Shown here piece after piece: positions 16,413 to 25,407 of a DNA stretch of 64,000 nucleotides (the first letter of the stretch is position 1; every line of letters starts with the position of its first letter). Source of the DNA: Sulfolobales archaeon (GTDB lineage: Archaea; Thermoproteota; Thermoprotei_A; Sulfolobales; Desulfurococcaceae); NCBI GenBank assembly GCA_025059075.1, contig JANXDZ010000002.1, positions 248,001 through 312,000 on the forward strand, written 5' to 3'. The position numbers were made by a program, and so were the translations under genes. A model generated the notes under the pieces. It was not told the DNA's origin. It saw only the letters and a list, made by a program, of their open reading frames with translations, and did not search any database.

Positions 16413-17522
16413 TTGGTTAGCATAAAGCTAGTCGATATTTCAAAAACTTTTGGAAGCATTGAAGCACTTAAAAACGTAAACCTCGAGATCCATGACGGCG
16501 AGCTATTTGCAATACTTGGGCCCAGCGGTTGTGGAAAGACAACTCTACTAAGAATAATTGCAGGACTAGAGAAGCCTACAAAGGGGAGAGTGTACTTTGA
16601 CGATATTGATGTAACTAATATACCTGCAGAAATTAGAGATGTATCAATGGTTTTCCAATTCTATGCTCTATATCCTACAACAGTCTTTAACAACATAGCC
16701 CTACCCCTAAAGTCTAAGGGATATTCAAAAATAGATATTGAGAAGAGAGTTAAAGAAATAGCTGAACTAGTGGGCATAGATAAAGCATTAAAGCTGCACG
16801 TTGATAAACTCAATGTAGCTGATAAGCAGAAAGTTGCCTTAGCTAGAGCTATGGCTAAGGAACCACGAGTGTACTTATTTGATGAACCTCTTACAATACT
16901 AGATCCCGTTACAAGAGTCATAATGAGGAGTGAGTTAAAGAAGCTACAGCAGAAATTAAAGCAGACAATAATATACGTAACCCACGACCAAATAGAGGCA
17001 CTAACTCTAGCTGATAGAATAGCTGTAATGAATTTTGGAGTAATTGAACAAGTAGGAACTTCATGGGATGTCTATAATTTACCTGATACAACTTTTGTCG
17101 GATGGTTCCTTGGGGAGCCTGGAATGAACTTCATTGAAGTAGCCGTGGATAGAGATGACTTAAGCATAAAGATAGGTTCTAAAAAGATCTTTAGGGATCC
17201 AAGAGTAGGTAAGAAGCTCCTAGACTTAGGTTTAGATAAAGTTCTCCTTGGTTTTAGAGCTGAAAACGTTGTCTTAGTTAGAGAAGCACTTGATGTAAAT
17301 GCTTTTAATAACATAACTATAGATGGCGTCATTAGAGTAATCGAGTTCTTTGGAACTCACTACGTTGTTAACATAGAGATAGAAGGATTCGAGTTTAAAG
17401 TTAAATTAAATGTAAGTGAATTTAATAAGCTAATGCTTAGTGAAAATAGTAAAATAAATGCTTTAGTAAAAGCAGATAAAGTTTGTTTCTTCAACTTAGA
17501 TAACAATAGGCGCATCTTATGA
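16413..17522 (+). CDS. Sugar ABC ATPase B with degenerate signature motif
   Basis: A 369-residue MalK-like subunit. Walker A GPSGCGKTT (36-44), Gln82, Walker B Asp157-Glu158 and switch His191 (V-T-H-D-Q) are canonical. The signature LSGGQ is replaced by LNVAD (133-137), and the D-loop reads L-T-I-L-D rather than L-S-N-L-D. Its Walker A face combined with the LSGGE of ATPase A would make a complete site; the other composite site would lack the signature, the Gln and the His. Start is TTG 16413, with AGGTGAT six bases before it overlapping the upstream stop. It ends in an ATGA overlap with the next small gene. Confidence 0.9.
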   Translation: MVSIKLVDISKTFGSIEALKNVNLEIHDGELFAILGPSGCGKTTLLRIIAGLEKPTKGRVYFDDIDVTNIPAEIRDVSMVFQFYALYPTTVFNNIALPLKSKGYSKIDIEKRVKEIAELVGIDKALKLHVDKLNVADKQKVALARAMAKEPRVYLFDEPLTILDPVTRVIMRSELKKLQQKLKQTIIYVTHDQIEALTLADRIAVMNFGVIEQVGTSWDVYNLPDTTFVGWFLGEPGMNFIEVAVDRDDLSIKIGSKKIFRDPRVGKKLLDLGLDKVLLGFRAENVVLVREALDVNAFNNITIDGVIRVIEFFGTHYVVNIEIEGFEFKVKLNVSEFNKLMLSENSKINALVKADKVCFFNLDNNRRIL

Positions 17523-17809
17523 GGGTGAATATGGTGGTTAAACGTAAAACCATTGAGGAACTCTTGATCATTGCAGGGATCATTGGCTTAGTGCTAACTT
17601 TCCAGCCGTTTAACATTATAGGCTATACTATTGGCTGGATCATATTGCTTAGCTGTACTTTAACTTACGTAATCTTTACTTTAATTCCACACAGCACTAG
17701 TTCCAAGAGAGGGCTTCTAAAAGTATTCATTAAAACTCTATTGATAGTGCTCGCCATCGTCATATCATTCGTAGTGCTATCCATACTGCTGACGCCTCAC
17801 ATAATGTAA
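17519..17809 (+). CDS. Small membrane protein at the end of the sugar importer operon
   Basis: A 96-residue protein with about three hydrophobic stretches (roughly 14-29, 33-55 and 68-92) and a basic start. It overlaps the ATPase B stop codon by four bases (ATGA), so it is co-translated with the importer. A second ATG at 17531 is possible. I do not recognise a family. Position suggests an accessory subunit or assembly factor of the importer; equally it could be an unrelated passenger. Confidence 0.7.
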   Translation: MRVNMVVKRKTIEELLIIAGIIGLVLTFQPFNIIGYTIGWIILLSCTLTYVIFTLIPHSTSSKRGLLKVFIKTLLIVLAIVISFVVLSILLTPHIM

Positions 17810-17855
17810 ATGTTTTCAAAGATCTTACGAAATATGATGTATACAAGGCATAGCG

Positions 17856-17865
17856 TTTATATAAG
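17856..17865 (+). promoter_or_regulatory. TATA box of the Gfo/Idh gene
   Basis: TTTATATAAG lies about 33-42 bases before the ATG at 17898, with GAGGT at 17886-17890 as ribosome site. The implied leader is very short. Confidence 0.6.
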
Positions 17866-17897
17866 CTCTTTTACACATATATCTTGAGGTAACCTAT

Positions 17898-19136
17898 ATG
17901 TCTAGTGGCTTAAGTAAGCTTAGAGTAGGCTTTATTGGAGCTGGTTTCTCAGCTAAATTCCATGCAAGAGCTTTCGCCATGATTAGAGATGCTGAAATAA
18001 CAGCTGTGTATTCAAGAACAGAGGAATCTGCAAAAAAATTAGCTGCATTAATCGAGAGCTTGGGGTTGAGGAAGCCCAATACTTATACCGATCTATTCGA
18101 CATGCTGAGACGTAAAGACCTGGATGCTGTTTGGATCCTTTTACCCAATAACCTCCACTTAGAGGCTACTAAAGCAGTAGTTGAAGAAGTTACTCAAGGC
18201 AGATCTAGCGTGATTGGAGTAACTGTTGAAAAGCCCTTGGCCAGGAACTCCAGTGAGGCAAATAAAATGGTTGAATTAGTTGAAAAAGCAGGGCTTCTCC
18301 ACGGCTATCTTGAAAACCAAGTATTCATGCCATCAGTATCTAAGGGTAAGGAAGTTATATGGAATATTGGAGCAAAGTACTCTGACAGACCTTATTTAGC
18401 TAGAGCAGCTGAGGAGCATGGGGGTCCTCATAGCGCTTGGTTCTGGAGGCCATCTATTTCCGGGGGAGGAGTTTTATTAGACATGGGGTGTCATAGTATA
18501 GAGGCTTCTAGAGAACTACTACTTAAGCCAGGGGAAGATAAATATCATTTAAAACCTAAACATGTCTACGGTGAAATAGCCTTCCTAAAATGGATAAAGG
18601 AGACTTATGCTGAAGAACTGAGGAGGAAATTTAGCGTAGACTTTCTCAAAGAACCGGCGGAAGACTATTCATTAACCATAGTGACTTACGAAGATACTGA
18701 TGGAGCCCTTGTAGTTACTGAAGCAAGGACTTCGTGGGCATTTATCGGAGCTGGATTAAGGCTTACGTTTGAAGTACTGGGGCCTGAGTATAGTTTAAGC
18801 ATAAACACGCTTCAACCAGAGCTATTCACATTCATAAGCAGAAACATAAGGATACCTCCTACAGAGGAATTTATTGAGAAGCAGAATGCTGAACAAGGAT
18901 TAATGCCCGTAATACCTGATGAAGCTATTACCTATGGCTATCAAGCAGAGGACGCCCACATGGTTAAGTCCTTTATAAATAAGAAAATGCCCTATGAGAC
19001 GTGGCGCGATGGACTCTTAGTAGTTCAATTAATGATGCATTCATATCTATCGGCTGAAAAAGGCGTTAAAGTAAGATTCGACCCCCTTCAAGTAGAGGAC
19101 TATGTTCCTCCAGTAGCTAGATTAATGAAGGATTGA
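17898..19136 (+). CDS. Gfo/Idh/MocA family NAD(P)-dependent dehydrogenase
   Basis: A 412-residue oxidoreductase with an N-terminal Rossmann fold (V-G-F-I-G-A-G-F-S-A-K-F-H) and the family E-K-P motif (V-E-K-P-L-A-R-N). The C-terminal half carries G-G-G-V-L-L-D-M-G-C-H-S-I-E, the usual strand-helix with the conserved Asp and His of the active site. Family members oxidise or reduce sugars and cyclitols. It has its own promoter but directly follows the sugar importer operon, so it may process the imported sugar. The exact substrate is not visible. Confidence 0.9.
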   Translation: MSSGLSKLRVGFIGAGFSAKFHARAFAMIRDAEITAVYSRTEESAKKLAALIESLGLRKPNTYTDLFDMLRRKDLDAVWILLPNNLHLEATKAVVEEVTQGRSSVIGVTVEKPLARNSSEANKMVELVEKAGLLHGYLENQVFMPSVSKGKEVIWNIGAKYSDRPYLARAAEEHGGPHSAWFWRPSISGGGVLLDMGCHSIEASRELLLKPGEDKYHLKPKHVYGEIAFLKWIKETYAEELRRKFSVDFLKEPAEDYSLTIVTYEDTDGALVVTEARTSWAFIGAGLRLTFEVLGPEYSLSINTLQPELFTFISRNIRIPPTEEFIEKQNAEQGLMPVIPDEAITYGYQAEDAHMVKSFINKKMPYETWRDGLLVVQLMMHSYLSAEKGVKVRFDPLQVEDYVPPVARLMKD

Positions 19137-19221
19137 TTTTTTAATCACTCAATGTCTCGTAACGTGGTAAAAGGATTTATTAAACAAGACATTGGCCCTT
19201 ATTCTAAATGCTCATCTACCC

Positions 19222-20496
19222 TTAGGAGCACCTGTAGTTTTTCAGTATAGCTAAAGCCTCCTCTATGTTTGGATTTATTAACGGGGGTTCAGGAAAGATC
19301 TTTAGTAGGAACTCAGGATCCTTTAACCCATGTCCTGTTACTAAAACTACTATTGATTCATCTCTATCTACAATTCTTTCTTCAACAGCCTTCATTAGTC
19401 CAGCTAATCCAGCTGCTCCACTTGGCTCAGCTAAAATGCCTTCATAGCTTGCTAGAAGCTTTACGGCATTAGCTATGAGTTCATCGGGTACTGCTAAGCC
19501 ATATCCATTGGTTTCATACAGTGCTCTTAAGCCAGCGTCTCCATCCCATGGGAATGTATCTTCTAGGCCTGTAGCTATGGTTGCTGGAGGCTTCTCCCAT
19601 GGACGGATATTCATTGGATCCTGTTTCTCAATCCAAGCTCTAATGAATGGAGCATTTCCAGTTGATTGTACGGCGACAAGCATTGGATATCCATTGATCC
19701 ACCCAACTCTATTCAAGTCTCTGAATCCACGATATATTCCTGTGAGTAGTGATGCTGAGCCTGTAGGAATGAATATTTGACTAGGGATTCCCCAGTTCAT
19801 TTGCTCAGCTACTTCAAATGCAATAGTTTTAGATCCCTCGAGTTGATATGGGTTAAAGGGCCCAAAGCTAGGCGATGGATAGTATCCGTATTCTTCAGCC
19901 AGCGTCCTCATCATTAATACCGTTGGATCTTCTGAACTAACCCACTTTACTCTAATGACTCTTGCTCCATACAAGCTTAATTGAGCTAACTTCCCAAGGG
20001 GAGTGAAGTGCGGTACAAATGCCACTACTTCTAACCCAGCTCTAGCTCCATAGGCAGCTAGTGAAGCTGCTGCATTACCACTACTAGCTATAACAGCTTT
20101 CTCAAACCCTAGTTCAATAGCCATACTGACTGAGACACTCATACATCTATCTTTAAAGCTTCCAGTGGGATTCCTCGTCTCATCCTTTAAATACAAGTTC
20201 CTTAAGCCAAGTGCTTCAGCAAGCCTCTTAGCTTTAATTAATGGCGTCCCCCCTTCATTTAAGCTAACTATGCTTCCCTCACTACTCACCGGCATGAATT
20301 CAAAGTACCTCCACACATAGAACTTTCTTTTAAATAGATCTTCCTTGCTTAAAGCCATAGATATAGATTCGTAGTCGTAAAGTATATCTAACCTACCTAA
20401 GTCCTTTCTAGAACACATTACTGGTCTTTCACTTAAATGATACTTGCTCCCGCACTTAGAACACTTAAGGTACTTAACGTATGGCAATGGAAGCAC
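19222..20496 (-). CDS. thrC: Threonine synthase
   Basis: A 424-residue PLP enzyme converting O-phosphohomoserine to threonine. The N-terminus carries cysteines of a small zinc ribbon (C-S-K-C-G near residue 13, another Cys near 28), common in archaeal ThrC. The PLP lysine is in N-P-T-G-S-F-K-D-R; the phosphate loop is S-S-G-N-A-A-A-S. E-G-S-K-T and the C-terminal G-H-G-L-K-D are typical of threonine synthase. A second start (TTG at 20487, after AGGTG) would remove three residues. A misassigned cysteate synthase or threonine dehydratase is less likely given the zinc ribbon and G-H-G-L-K-D. Confidence 0.92.
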   Translation of the reverse strand: MLPLPYVKYLKCSKCGSKYHLSERPVMCSRKDLGRLDILYDYESISMALSKEDLFKRKFYVWRYFEFMPVSSEGSIVSLNEGGTPLIKAKRLAEALGLRNLYLKDETRNPTGSFKDRCMSVSVSMAIELGFEKAVIASSGNAAASLAAYGARAGLEVVAFVPHFTPLGKLAQLSLYGARVIRVKWVSSEDPTVLMMRTLAEEYGYYPSPSFGPFNPYQLEGSKTIAFEVAEQMNWGIPSQIFIPTGSASLLTGIYRGFRDLNRVGWINGYPMLVAVQSTGNAPFIRAWIEKQDPMNIRPWEKPPATIATGLEDTFPWDGDAGLRALYETNGYGLAVPDELIANAVKLLASYEGILAEPSGAAGLAGLMKAVEERIVDRDESIVVLVTGHGLKDPEFLLKIFPEPPLINPNIEEALAILKNYRCS

Positions 20497-20878
20497 CTAG
20501 TTACCTAAGTAATTAACTCTGCTTAAAGAGCTTAAGAATATCTAATAAGCATTATATGCAAATACATCTCAGTAAGCTAATTCTTGAAGTCCATAAGCCT
20601 TAAGCTAGAGGTATTTCCACAAGACTTTTCTTTAAATACATTTAATCACTCCACGAACTTCTATGTAGCTATTACTATAGAATAGCGTTACAATGCTTAA
20701 ACACCTAGTTTAAAAGTCTCATAGTTAAAACACTCTGTGCAATAAAAATACGATGAATGCATCATTTAACTCAATACGATCTACTTTTCGACTATTGAAA
20801 GCATTAAACAACTTTCTAGCTCTAAAATATTAAAAAATGTATAGCCATTGTTTAATATTAGGCTAGGTGGCATTTTAT
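20497..20878. other. Intergenic region with promoter of the DHPS-like gene
   Basis: The 382-base divergent gap is AT-rich and shows no reading frame of note. AAAATATTAAAAAATG at 20824-20839 is a good TATA region; AGGTGG at 20865-20870 is the ribosome site of the downstream gene. The rest shows nothing I can name. Confidence 0.5.
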
Positions 20879-22450
20879 ATGGCCAAAATACTCATTATCA
20901 CTGGCAGAATTGCTGAACCTATTGTAAAGAGAGCTATAGAGGCCAGTAGAACAAGACATGTTGTTGAAGTCTTTGTAGCTCCTATTGATATTGCAGCTTT
21001 TCTTACTGCAGATTATGTAGCAAAGCTATTGAGTACTAGAGGTGTAAAAGCCTCTATATACGACTACATTATGTTACCAGGCCTTGCTCAAGGTTCTGGA
21101 GCAATTGTTGAAGAGGCTATAGGTATAAAGACTATTAAGGGACCTATAAATGCCTACGACCTTGTTGATGTATTGAGGCTTGAGTCTCTAGACATGCTGT
21201 CATCTGAAAAGCCTGCTGATGAAGTTCTCCAGAGCATTTACATTGATAGGTGTAGAAGAATTCTCATAGAGCTTGAGGAGAGAGCTAAGATCCACGGCAT
21301 CTCTGTTGGAGGTCTACATATACCCATAGATCCTCCACCAATAAGAGTAGTGTCAGAAGTTGTCTCTAGCCACACGCTATCTGAAGAAGCGTTAATAGAG
21401 AGAGTGAAATACCTCATTGAAAGTGGTGCAGACATGATAAGCCTAGGCTTTACAGCTCTTGAGCCTCATCCAGATGAAGTATACAGAACTGTTAGAGTTG
21501 TTAAAAAAATATTCGACATACCAATAGCAATAGATTCTTCTATACCGAGTGAAATTGCTAGAGGTGTTGAAGCCGGATGCGATATGGCTATAAACATAGA
21601 TCTTACAAACATTGATAAGGTTCAGTCAATAAGTAGAGATATAGCGTTAGTCGTTATACCTAGGAATCCGCAGGACGGCTCTATACCCACAGACTATAGA
21701 GCTAGAGTAGAGCTCTTAATGAAAACTATTGATGCTGTTAAAGGTTATGGATTTGAGAAAGTTCTTGCAGACGCAGTACTAGATCCTATAGGCAGTGCCT
21801 TTACTTCTATGCTAGCTTTCTACAAGTTTAAGATGCTTAGGAAGGAGGTGCCTATGTTTATGGGTATAGGTAATGTTACAGAGCTTATAGATGCTGATGG
21901 CATCGGCGTAAACGCTCTTCTAATTGGACTTGCGCAGGAAATTGGTGCAAGCATCGTGCTAACAGTTGAACATAGTGTAAAGGCACATGGGTCTACTAGA
22001 GAAGTTAAGATAGCTAGCCAAATGATGGCTGTAGCTACTGCAATGAATAGCCCGCCAAAGGATCTCGGGATATCTCTCCTGGTTTTAAAGGATAAGAGGA
22101 GGTTTGATACCCCTATAGATAGCTATAGTGAGGTTGTTACAGCTTCTGAAGAAGAGAAACCCTATACCATAGATCCTATGGGGATCTTCAAGATTAGAGT
22201 TAACCACTATGAGAAGGTTATAGAAGCTCTATACATAGGTAGAAAGGGGAGGATACTTATAAGAGGACGGACGGCTAAAGCTATAAGGAATGAAATTGTT
22301 ACTAGAGAGTTAGTTACACAGATATCACATGCCCTCTACCTTGGTGTAGAGCTTGGGAAGGCTGAAGAGGCCCTTAGACTCAGTAAAAACTATGTTCAGG
22401 AGCTCCCGCTCTTCACGATACCGAAACCTATAGATGTTAGAAGCCGCTAG
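20879..22450 (+). CDS. Dihydropteroate synthase-like protein (DUF6513 type)
   Basis: About 523 residues. The N-terminal part (M-A-K-I-L-I-I-T-G-R-I-A-E) resembles the DUF6513 domain, and the middle is a pterin-binding TIM barrel (I-P-I-A-I-D-S-S-I-P, then M-G-I-G-N-V-T-E-L). This is the archaeal DHPS-like family found with H4MPT genes; it is the best candidate for joining hydroxymethyldihydropterin diphosphate to the ribofuranosylaminobenzene moiety. I choose the ATG at 20879 because AGGTGG lies eight bases before it; the GTG at 20867 is inside that site. It converges on mptD across a 423-base spacer. The reaction is predicted by family and context, not shown. Confidence 0.85.
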   Translation: MAKILIITGRIAEPIVKRAIEASRTRHVVEVFVAPIDIAAFLTADYVAKLLSTRGVKASIYDYIMLPGLAQGSGAIVEEAIGIKTIKGPINAYDLVDVLRLESLDMLSSEKPADEVLQSIYIDRCRRILIELEERAKIHGISVGGLHIPIDPPPIRVVSEVVSSHTLSEEALIERVKYLIESGADMISLGFTALEPHPDEVYRTVRVVKKIFDIPIAIDSSIPSEIARGVEAGCDMAINIDLTNIDKVQSISRDIALVVIPRNPQDGSIPTDYRARVELLMKTIDAVKGYGFEKVLADAVLDPIGSAFTSMLAFYKFKMLRKEVPMFMGIGNVTELIDADGIGVNALLIGLAQEIGASIVLTVEHSVKAHGSTREVKIASQMMAVATAMNSPPKDLGISLLVLKDKRRFDTPIDSYSEVVTASEEEKPYTIDPMGIFKIRVNHYEKVIEALYIGRKGRILIRGRTAKAIRNEIVTRELVTQISHALYLGVELGKAEEALRLSKNYVQELPLFTIPKPIDVRSR

Positions 22451-22873
22451 AACTTCAGAACGTAGATCTGCTGTAGGTTTACTTTTACTTAAAAACTACA
22501 TGCTTTAGGTCGTAGAAAATCTTTACGCTAAGTTATTGTAATTAAAGTGCTATGAAAGATCTACATCCTCACTTCTTACCTCTAATTAAGGTTCCTATAG
22601 GTTTCCCAACAGCTTTACTCCTTTAGAGTCTCTTCCACATGCTATCGGCTTTTATCTATGGCTTATGCATCTTCCAACACTACTCCTAGGAGAATCTGAA
22701 GCGCCACCTCCTCATCTTAGAATTGAAAGCTTTGTAATTTTGTTAGAGAATACGTTTCTAGCAACTTCTACACCATCATTTACACATATGTAAAGGCTTT
22801 GGAGGAGTCTTTGTAGAAGTTGCTCCAGCGTCATATACTTGTTGTTTTAAAGAAGTCTAGAGTTAAGGGGCTT
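22451..22873. other. Convergent spacer with a 13-base inverted repeat
   Basis: Genes on both sides end here. AGCAACTTCTACA (22760-22772) and TGTAGAAGTTGCT (22812-22824) are perfect inverse copies 39 bases apart, with a smaller TTTAC/GTAAA stem in the loop. No open frame stands out. It could be a two-way transcription end, a small RNA or a relic of a mobile element. Confidence 0.55.
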
Positions 22874-23257
22874 TTATTTCTCAGAAATGTCCTCTATATA
22901 AGCTAGAGTATAGTCTAGTTCAGGTATATACCTCAGTCTAGCCTTCACTACAGCCCTTCCATATTCTACAGTCACTCTAGCATCTAGATGTCTACTCCTT
23001 AGAGTAATGTATTTATAGGGGTTTGAAGAATCTCCATTAATGTCTATGTCTACATAGATCTTGGCATCAACCTTGAAAGGCTGGGACTTTACAGCATATT
23101 CTATTACCTTTCTTAAATACTCTACCTCCTCCCTAAACTTTATTGGAATTCCAGAGAACTGGTGTACAACCATGCCGAGAGCTATGCCGGCTTCAAAAGC
23201 TGCTCTCTCCTTATCTGAAACTTTAGAAGAGAAGTACTTCTTTGCTGGATCCTCCAA
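22874..23257 (-). CDS. mptD: 7,8-dihydroneopterin aldolase, archaeal MptD type
   Basis: A 127-residue protein of the archaeal aldolase family (former DUF372), unrelated in sequence to bacterial FolB. The helix F-E-A-G-I-A-L-G-M-V-V-H-Q-F-S-G-I-P carries the conserved acidic residue and His-Gln pair. It cleaves 7,8-dihydroneopterin to 6-hydroxymethyl-7,8-dihydropterin and glycolaldehyde. Start is TTG 23257, one base beyond the mptE stop, with the ribosome site GGTGAT inside the mptE end, so the two are translated together. Length matches the Methanocaldococcus enzyme. Confidence 0.9.
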   Translation of the reverse strand: MEDPAKKYFSSKVSDKERAAFEAGIALGMVVHQFSGIPIKFREEVEYLRKVIEYAVKSQPFKVDAKIYVDIDINGDSSNPYKYITLRSRHLDARVTVEYGRAVVKARLRYIPELDYTLAYIEDISEK

Positions 23258-23258
23258 C

Positions 23259-24008
23259 TTAAATCACCCTAATGTTAGGGATCCCTGCATATGAAAGGGA
23301 CTCTATCTCCATGCCCCAAGACATTAAGAGCTCTATAAGCTTTACTGCCACAGCCATTTTAACTCTCTTCACATCTTCACTCTTCCTCTTATATAGTAGT
23401 GAATATCTTCCTACAGGACCGTGGAAAGCCATACCGCCTACAATAGCCCTCCTAACACCAAGAGCGTAGGCTATGAAGAGAGCTCTATCACCATCTGTAA
23501 ATCCGCCAAAGTTGTAGACATAAGGCCTTGGTTCAACTTGCGTAGATCCTACTACAGGGCCTTTAAACCTCGGCACCCACGATTTTACTTCCTCTATGTT
23601 ATCTCCATGCCCGTGAACTATAGCTATAGATCCTCGTTTATTTAACTTTAAAATGTGTTGGGGGACTCCATCAAGATCCGTTACTATTAGCGTTGGTGTA
23701 AAGCCTCTTTCAAGAGCGAAGGTAATAGCGCCATCAATAAATATTGTAGGAAGTTCTTTAAGCAATTTGAGTTTTAAAGCTCTTTCAAAATCCTGCTCTA
23801 AGTTTGGTCCAGGAGCAAAGATGAGAATACCCTCACTTTCGTTAAGTACTGAACGCAGCCTCTCAACATCTATAGCATTATCCATTGAGCTAAGAATACT
23901 GCTTAGAATCTCGGTTGCAAGTTGATCTAGATCAAAGTTTAGCTTCAATTTAGATATTATTTCACCATATATCCTCATCCATAGTTCTCGATCTATGAGC
24001 CACGCCAT
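23259..24008 (-). CDS. mptE: 6-hydroxymethyl-7,8-dihydropterin pyrophosphokinase, MptE type
   Basis: A 249-residue archaeal pyrophosphokinase (DUF115-related), different from bacterial FolK. Motifs include I-F-A-P-G-P-N-L-E near residue 75, I-D-G-A-I, V-T-D-L-D-G, V-H-G-H-G-D-N and the C-terminal F-T-D-G-D-R-A. It transfers diphosphate from ATP to the pterin made by MptD. Start is ATG 24008 after GAGGT; CATATATTTTAAG upstream is a plausible TATA. It forms an operon with mptD, giving two consecutive pathway steps. Confidence 0.92.
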   Translation of the reverse strand: MAWLIDRELWMRIYGEIISKLKLNFDLDQLATEILSSILSSMDNAIDVERLRSVLNESEGILIFAPGPNLEQDFERALKLKLLKELPTIFIDGAITFALERGFTPTLIVTDLDGVPQHILKLNKRGSIAIVHGHGDNIEEVKSWVPRFKGPVVGSTQVEPRPYVYNFGGFTDGDRALFIAYALGVRRAIVGGMAFHGPVGRYSLLYKRKSEDVKRVKMAVAVKLIELLMSWGMEIESLSYAGIPNIRVI

Positions 24009-24121
24009 TGATTTAACCTCACTGAAACTATGTATTGCTTTTCAACTTAAAATATATGAAGAAAGCTTTATTATATCAGTAACTTAATGTCTATGTTGTA
24101 GTAAGTAGTGATATAACAGAT

Positions 24122-24133
24122 CTTTATAAATAC
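24122..24133 (+). promoter_or_regulatory. TATA box of the DUF447-like gene
   Basis: CTTTATAAATAC lies about 30 bases before the AGGAGGG ribosome site (24147-24153) and the ATG at 24161. It is one of the clearest promoter-RBS pairs in the window. Confidence 0.65.
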
Positions 24134-24160
24134 TATACATACACATAGGAGGGCTATTCA

Positions 24161-24775
24161 ATGAGTGATGAGAAAGCTGTTATCAAATTGTTGAGGAGAA
24201 TGGGCTTTACAAGCAACACGTTTTTGGAGACCATAGCTTTAGTGCTCAATGGCGAAGGCAACGTTGTTAACGTCCTACCCCTAGGCATTAAGTTATCGAG
24301 GGGAAGACTCTACGCTAGAGTATTTAAGGGAAGTAGAACTTATGAAGCGCTAAAGAAGGGCGTCATAAGAAGAGGCGTAATCTGCATTACTCAAGATGCT
24401 AAGCTATTCTACTTATCAATATTTAAAAAGAATGAAGCCATAGAGGCCATTACTGAAGAAAGTGCATGTGATGCTGCAGTAGACTTTAATGTAGACTCTA
24501 TACATATGGGAAAAGAGTATATTGCAATATACTTAAAACCCATAGCTATTAGAATGCTCAGAAAAATCCCTAGAGGTTTTAGTAGAGCTCCAGCATTAAT
24601 CATAGAGGCCCTCGTATGGCTTACGAAACTACCATATGTAGATGAAATTAAGAGGAGAGAGTACATATCCTACATAAGGTATTGTATAGAAGGCATCTAT
24701 AGATCTAGTAAAAGCAGAGTTTATAGAAACATCGCTAAGGAAATATATGAAGCCTTGCATACTAAGGCTACATAG
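24161..24775 (+). CDS. DUF447-like putative flavoprotein of the H4MPT cluster
   Basis: A 204-residue protein. The first half (E-T-I-A-L-V-L-N-G-E-G-N, then V-L-P-L-G-I-K-L-S and a K-G-S-R-T-Y-E-A-L segment) resembles DUF447, a split-barrel family thought to bind FMN; the second half is helical and basic. DUF447 proteins recur beside H4MPT biosynthesis genes in archaea and in methylotrophic bacteria, so a role in the pathway, perhaps a reduction step or side-chain building, is inferred. A strong TATA box and AGGAGGG site give it its own transcript. Family assignment is from pattern memory and needs a profile search. Confidence 0.65.
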   Translation: MSDEKAVIKLLRRMGFTSNTFLETIALVLNGEGNVVNVLPLGIKLSRGRLYARVFKGSRTYEALKKGVIRRGVICITQDAKLFYLSIFKKNEAIEAITEESACDAAVDFNVDSIHMGKEYIAIYLKPIAIRMLRKIPRGFSRAPALIIEALVWLTKLPYVDEIKRREYISYIRYCIEGIYRSSKSRVYRNIAKEIYEALHTKAT

Positions 24776-25407
24776 ATCAATACTTCAACATCTAAATATC
24801 TCTCAGCTAATGTTGTTTAGAAGCGTTGCAATTCGTAGAAACACCATGTGCTAATTGGGAAACAGTCTCGTTAGATTCACTAAGGCATTGATCTGTGGTT
24901 TAACAAGTGCTCCAGAAATCTCATTAGCTCAACTCTTGGAATTTATAATTTATTAAGACTCTTTACACTATGGGTATTTTCTAAGAGCCTTTATAGCATT
25001 CATTAAAGATCAAGTATTCCCCATCCTGGTGCTCTTACGACATATCGTTTACACTTCTAGCACCTCCTCTCCATATTGGAGAAACGGGCTTTCAGTTGTA
25101 AAATCCACAGTCTTTACACGCTAGTCAAAGGCATGCATCTTTATAACGGGTTTGAATGAAGCGATGAGTTACATACTACGTATCTTAGAAGCTTTTAGCA
25201 TAAGCTAAGCTATATGCTCAATAACTGCATGCATTGATCCATGTCTGGGGGATTGAGAGAACTTACATAGCTTTAATTAATGCATGTCCACATGTATTGA
25301 AGTTCACTTACCTTAATGGCTATATGAGATGAAGCGTTCTAAACAACTGCTTATTGATAGAACTCTTATAATAGTCAATACAACTATCAAGTAGATGAGG
25401 TGAGCTA
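24776..25407. other. 632-base spacer without a recognised gene
   Basis: No frame longer than a few tens of codons looks coding. A tight palindrome TCTCCATATTGGAGA lies at 25068-25082. The last bases (GATGAGGTGAG) supply the ribosome site of the next gene. No tRNA or C/D elements were found. It may hold a decayed gene, but I could not reconstruct one. Confidence 0.5.
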
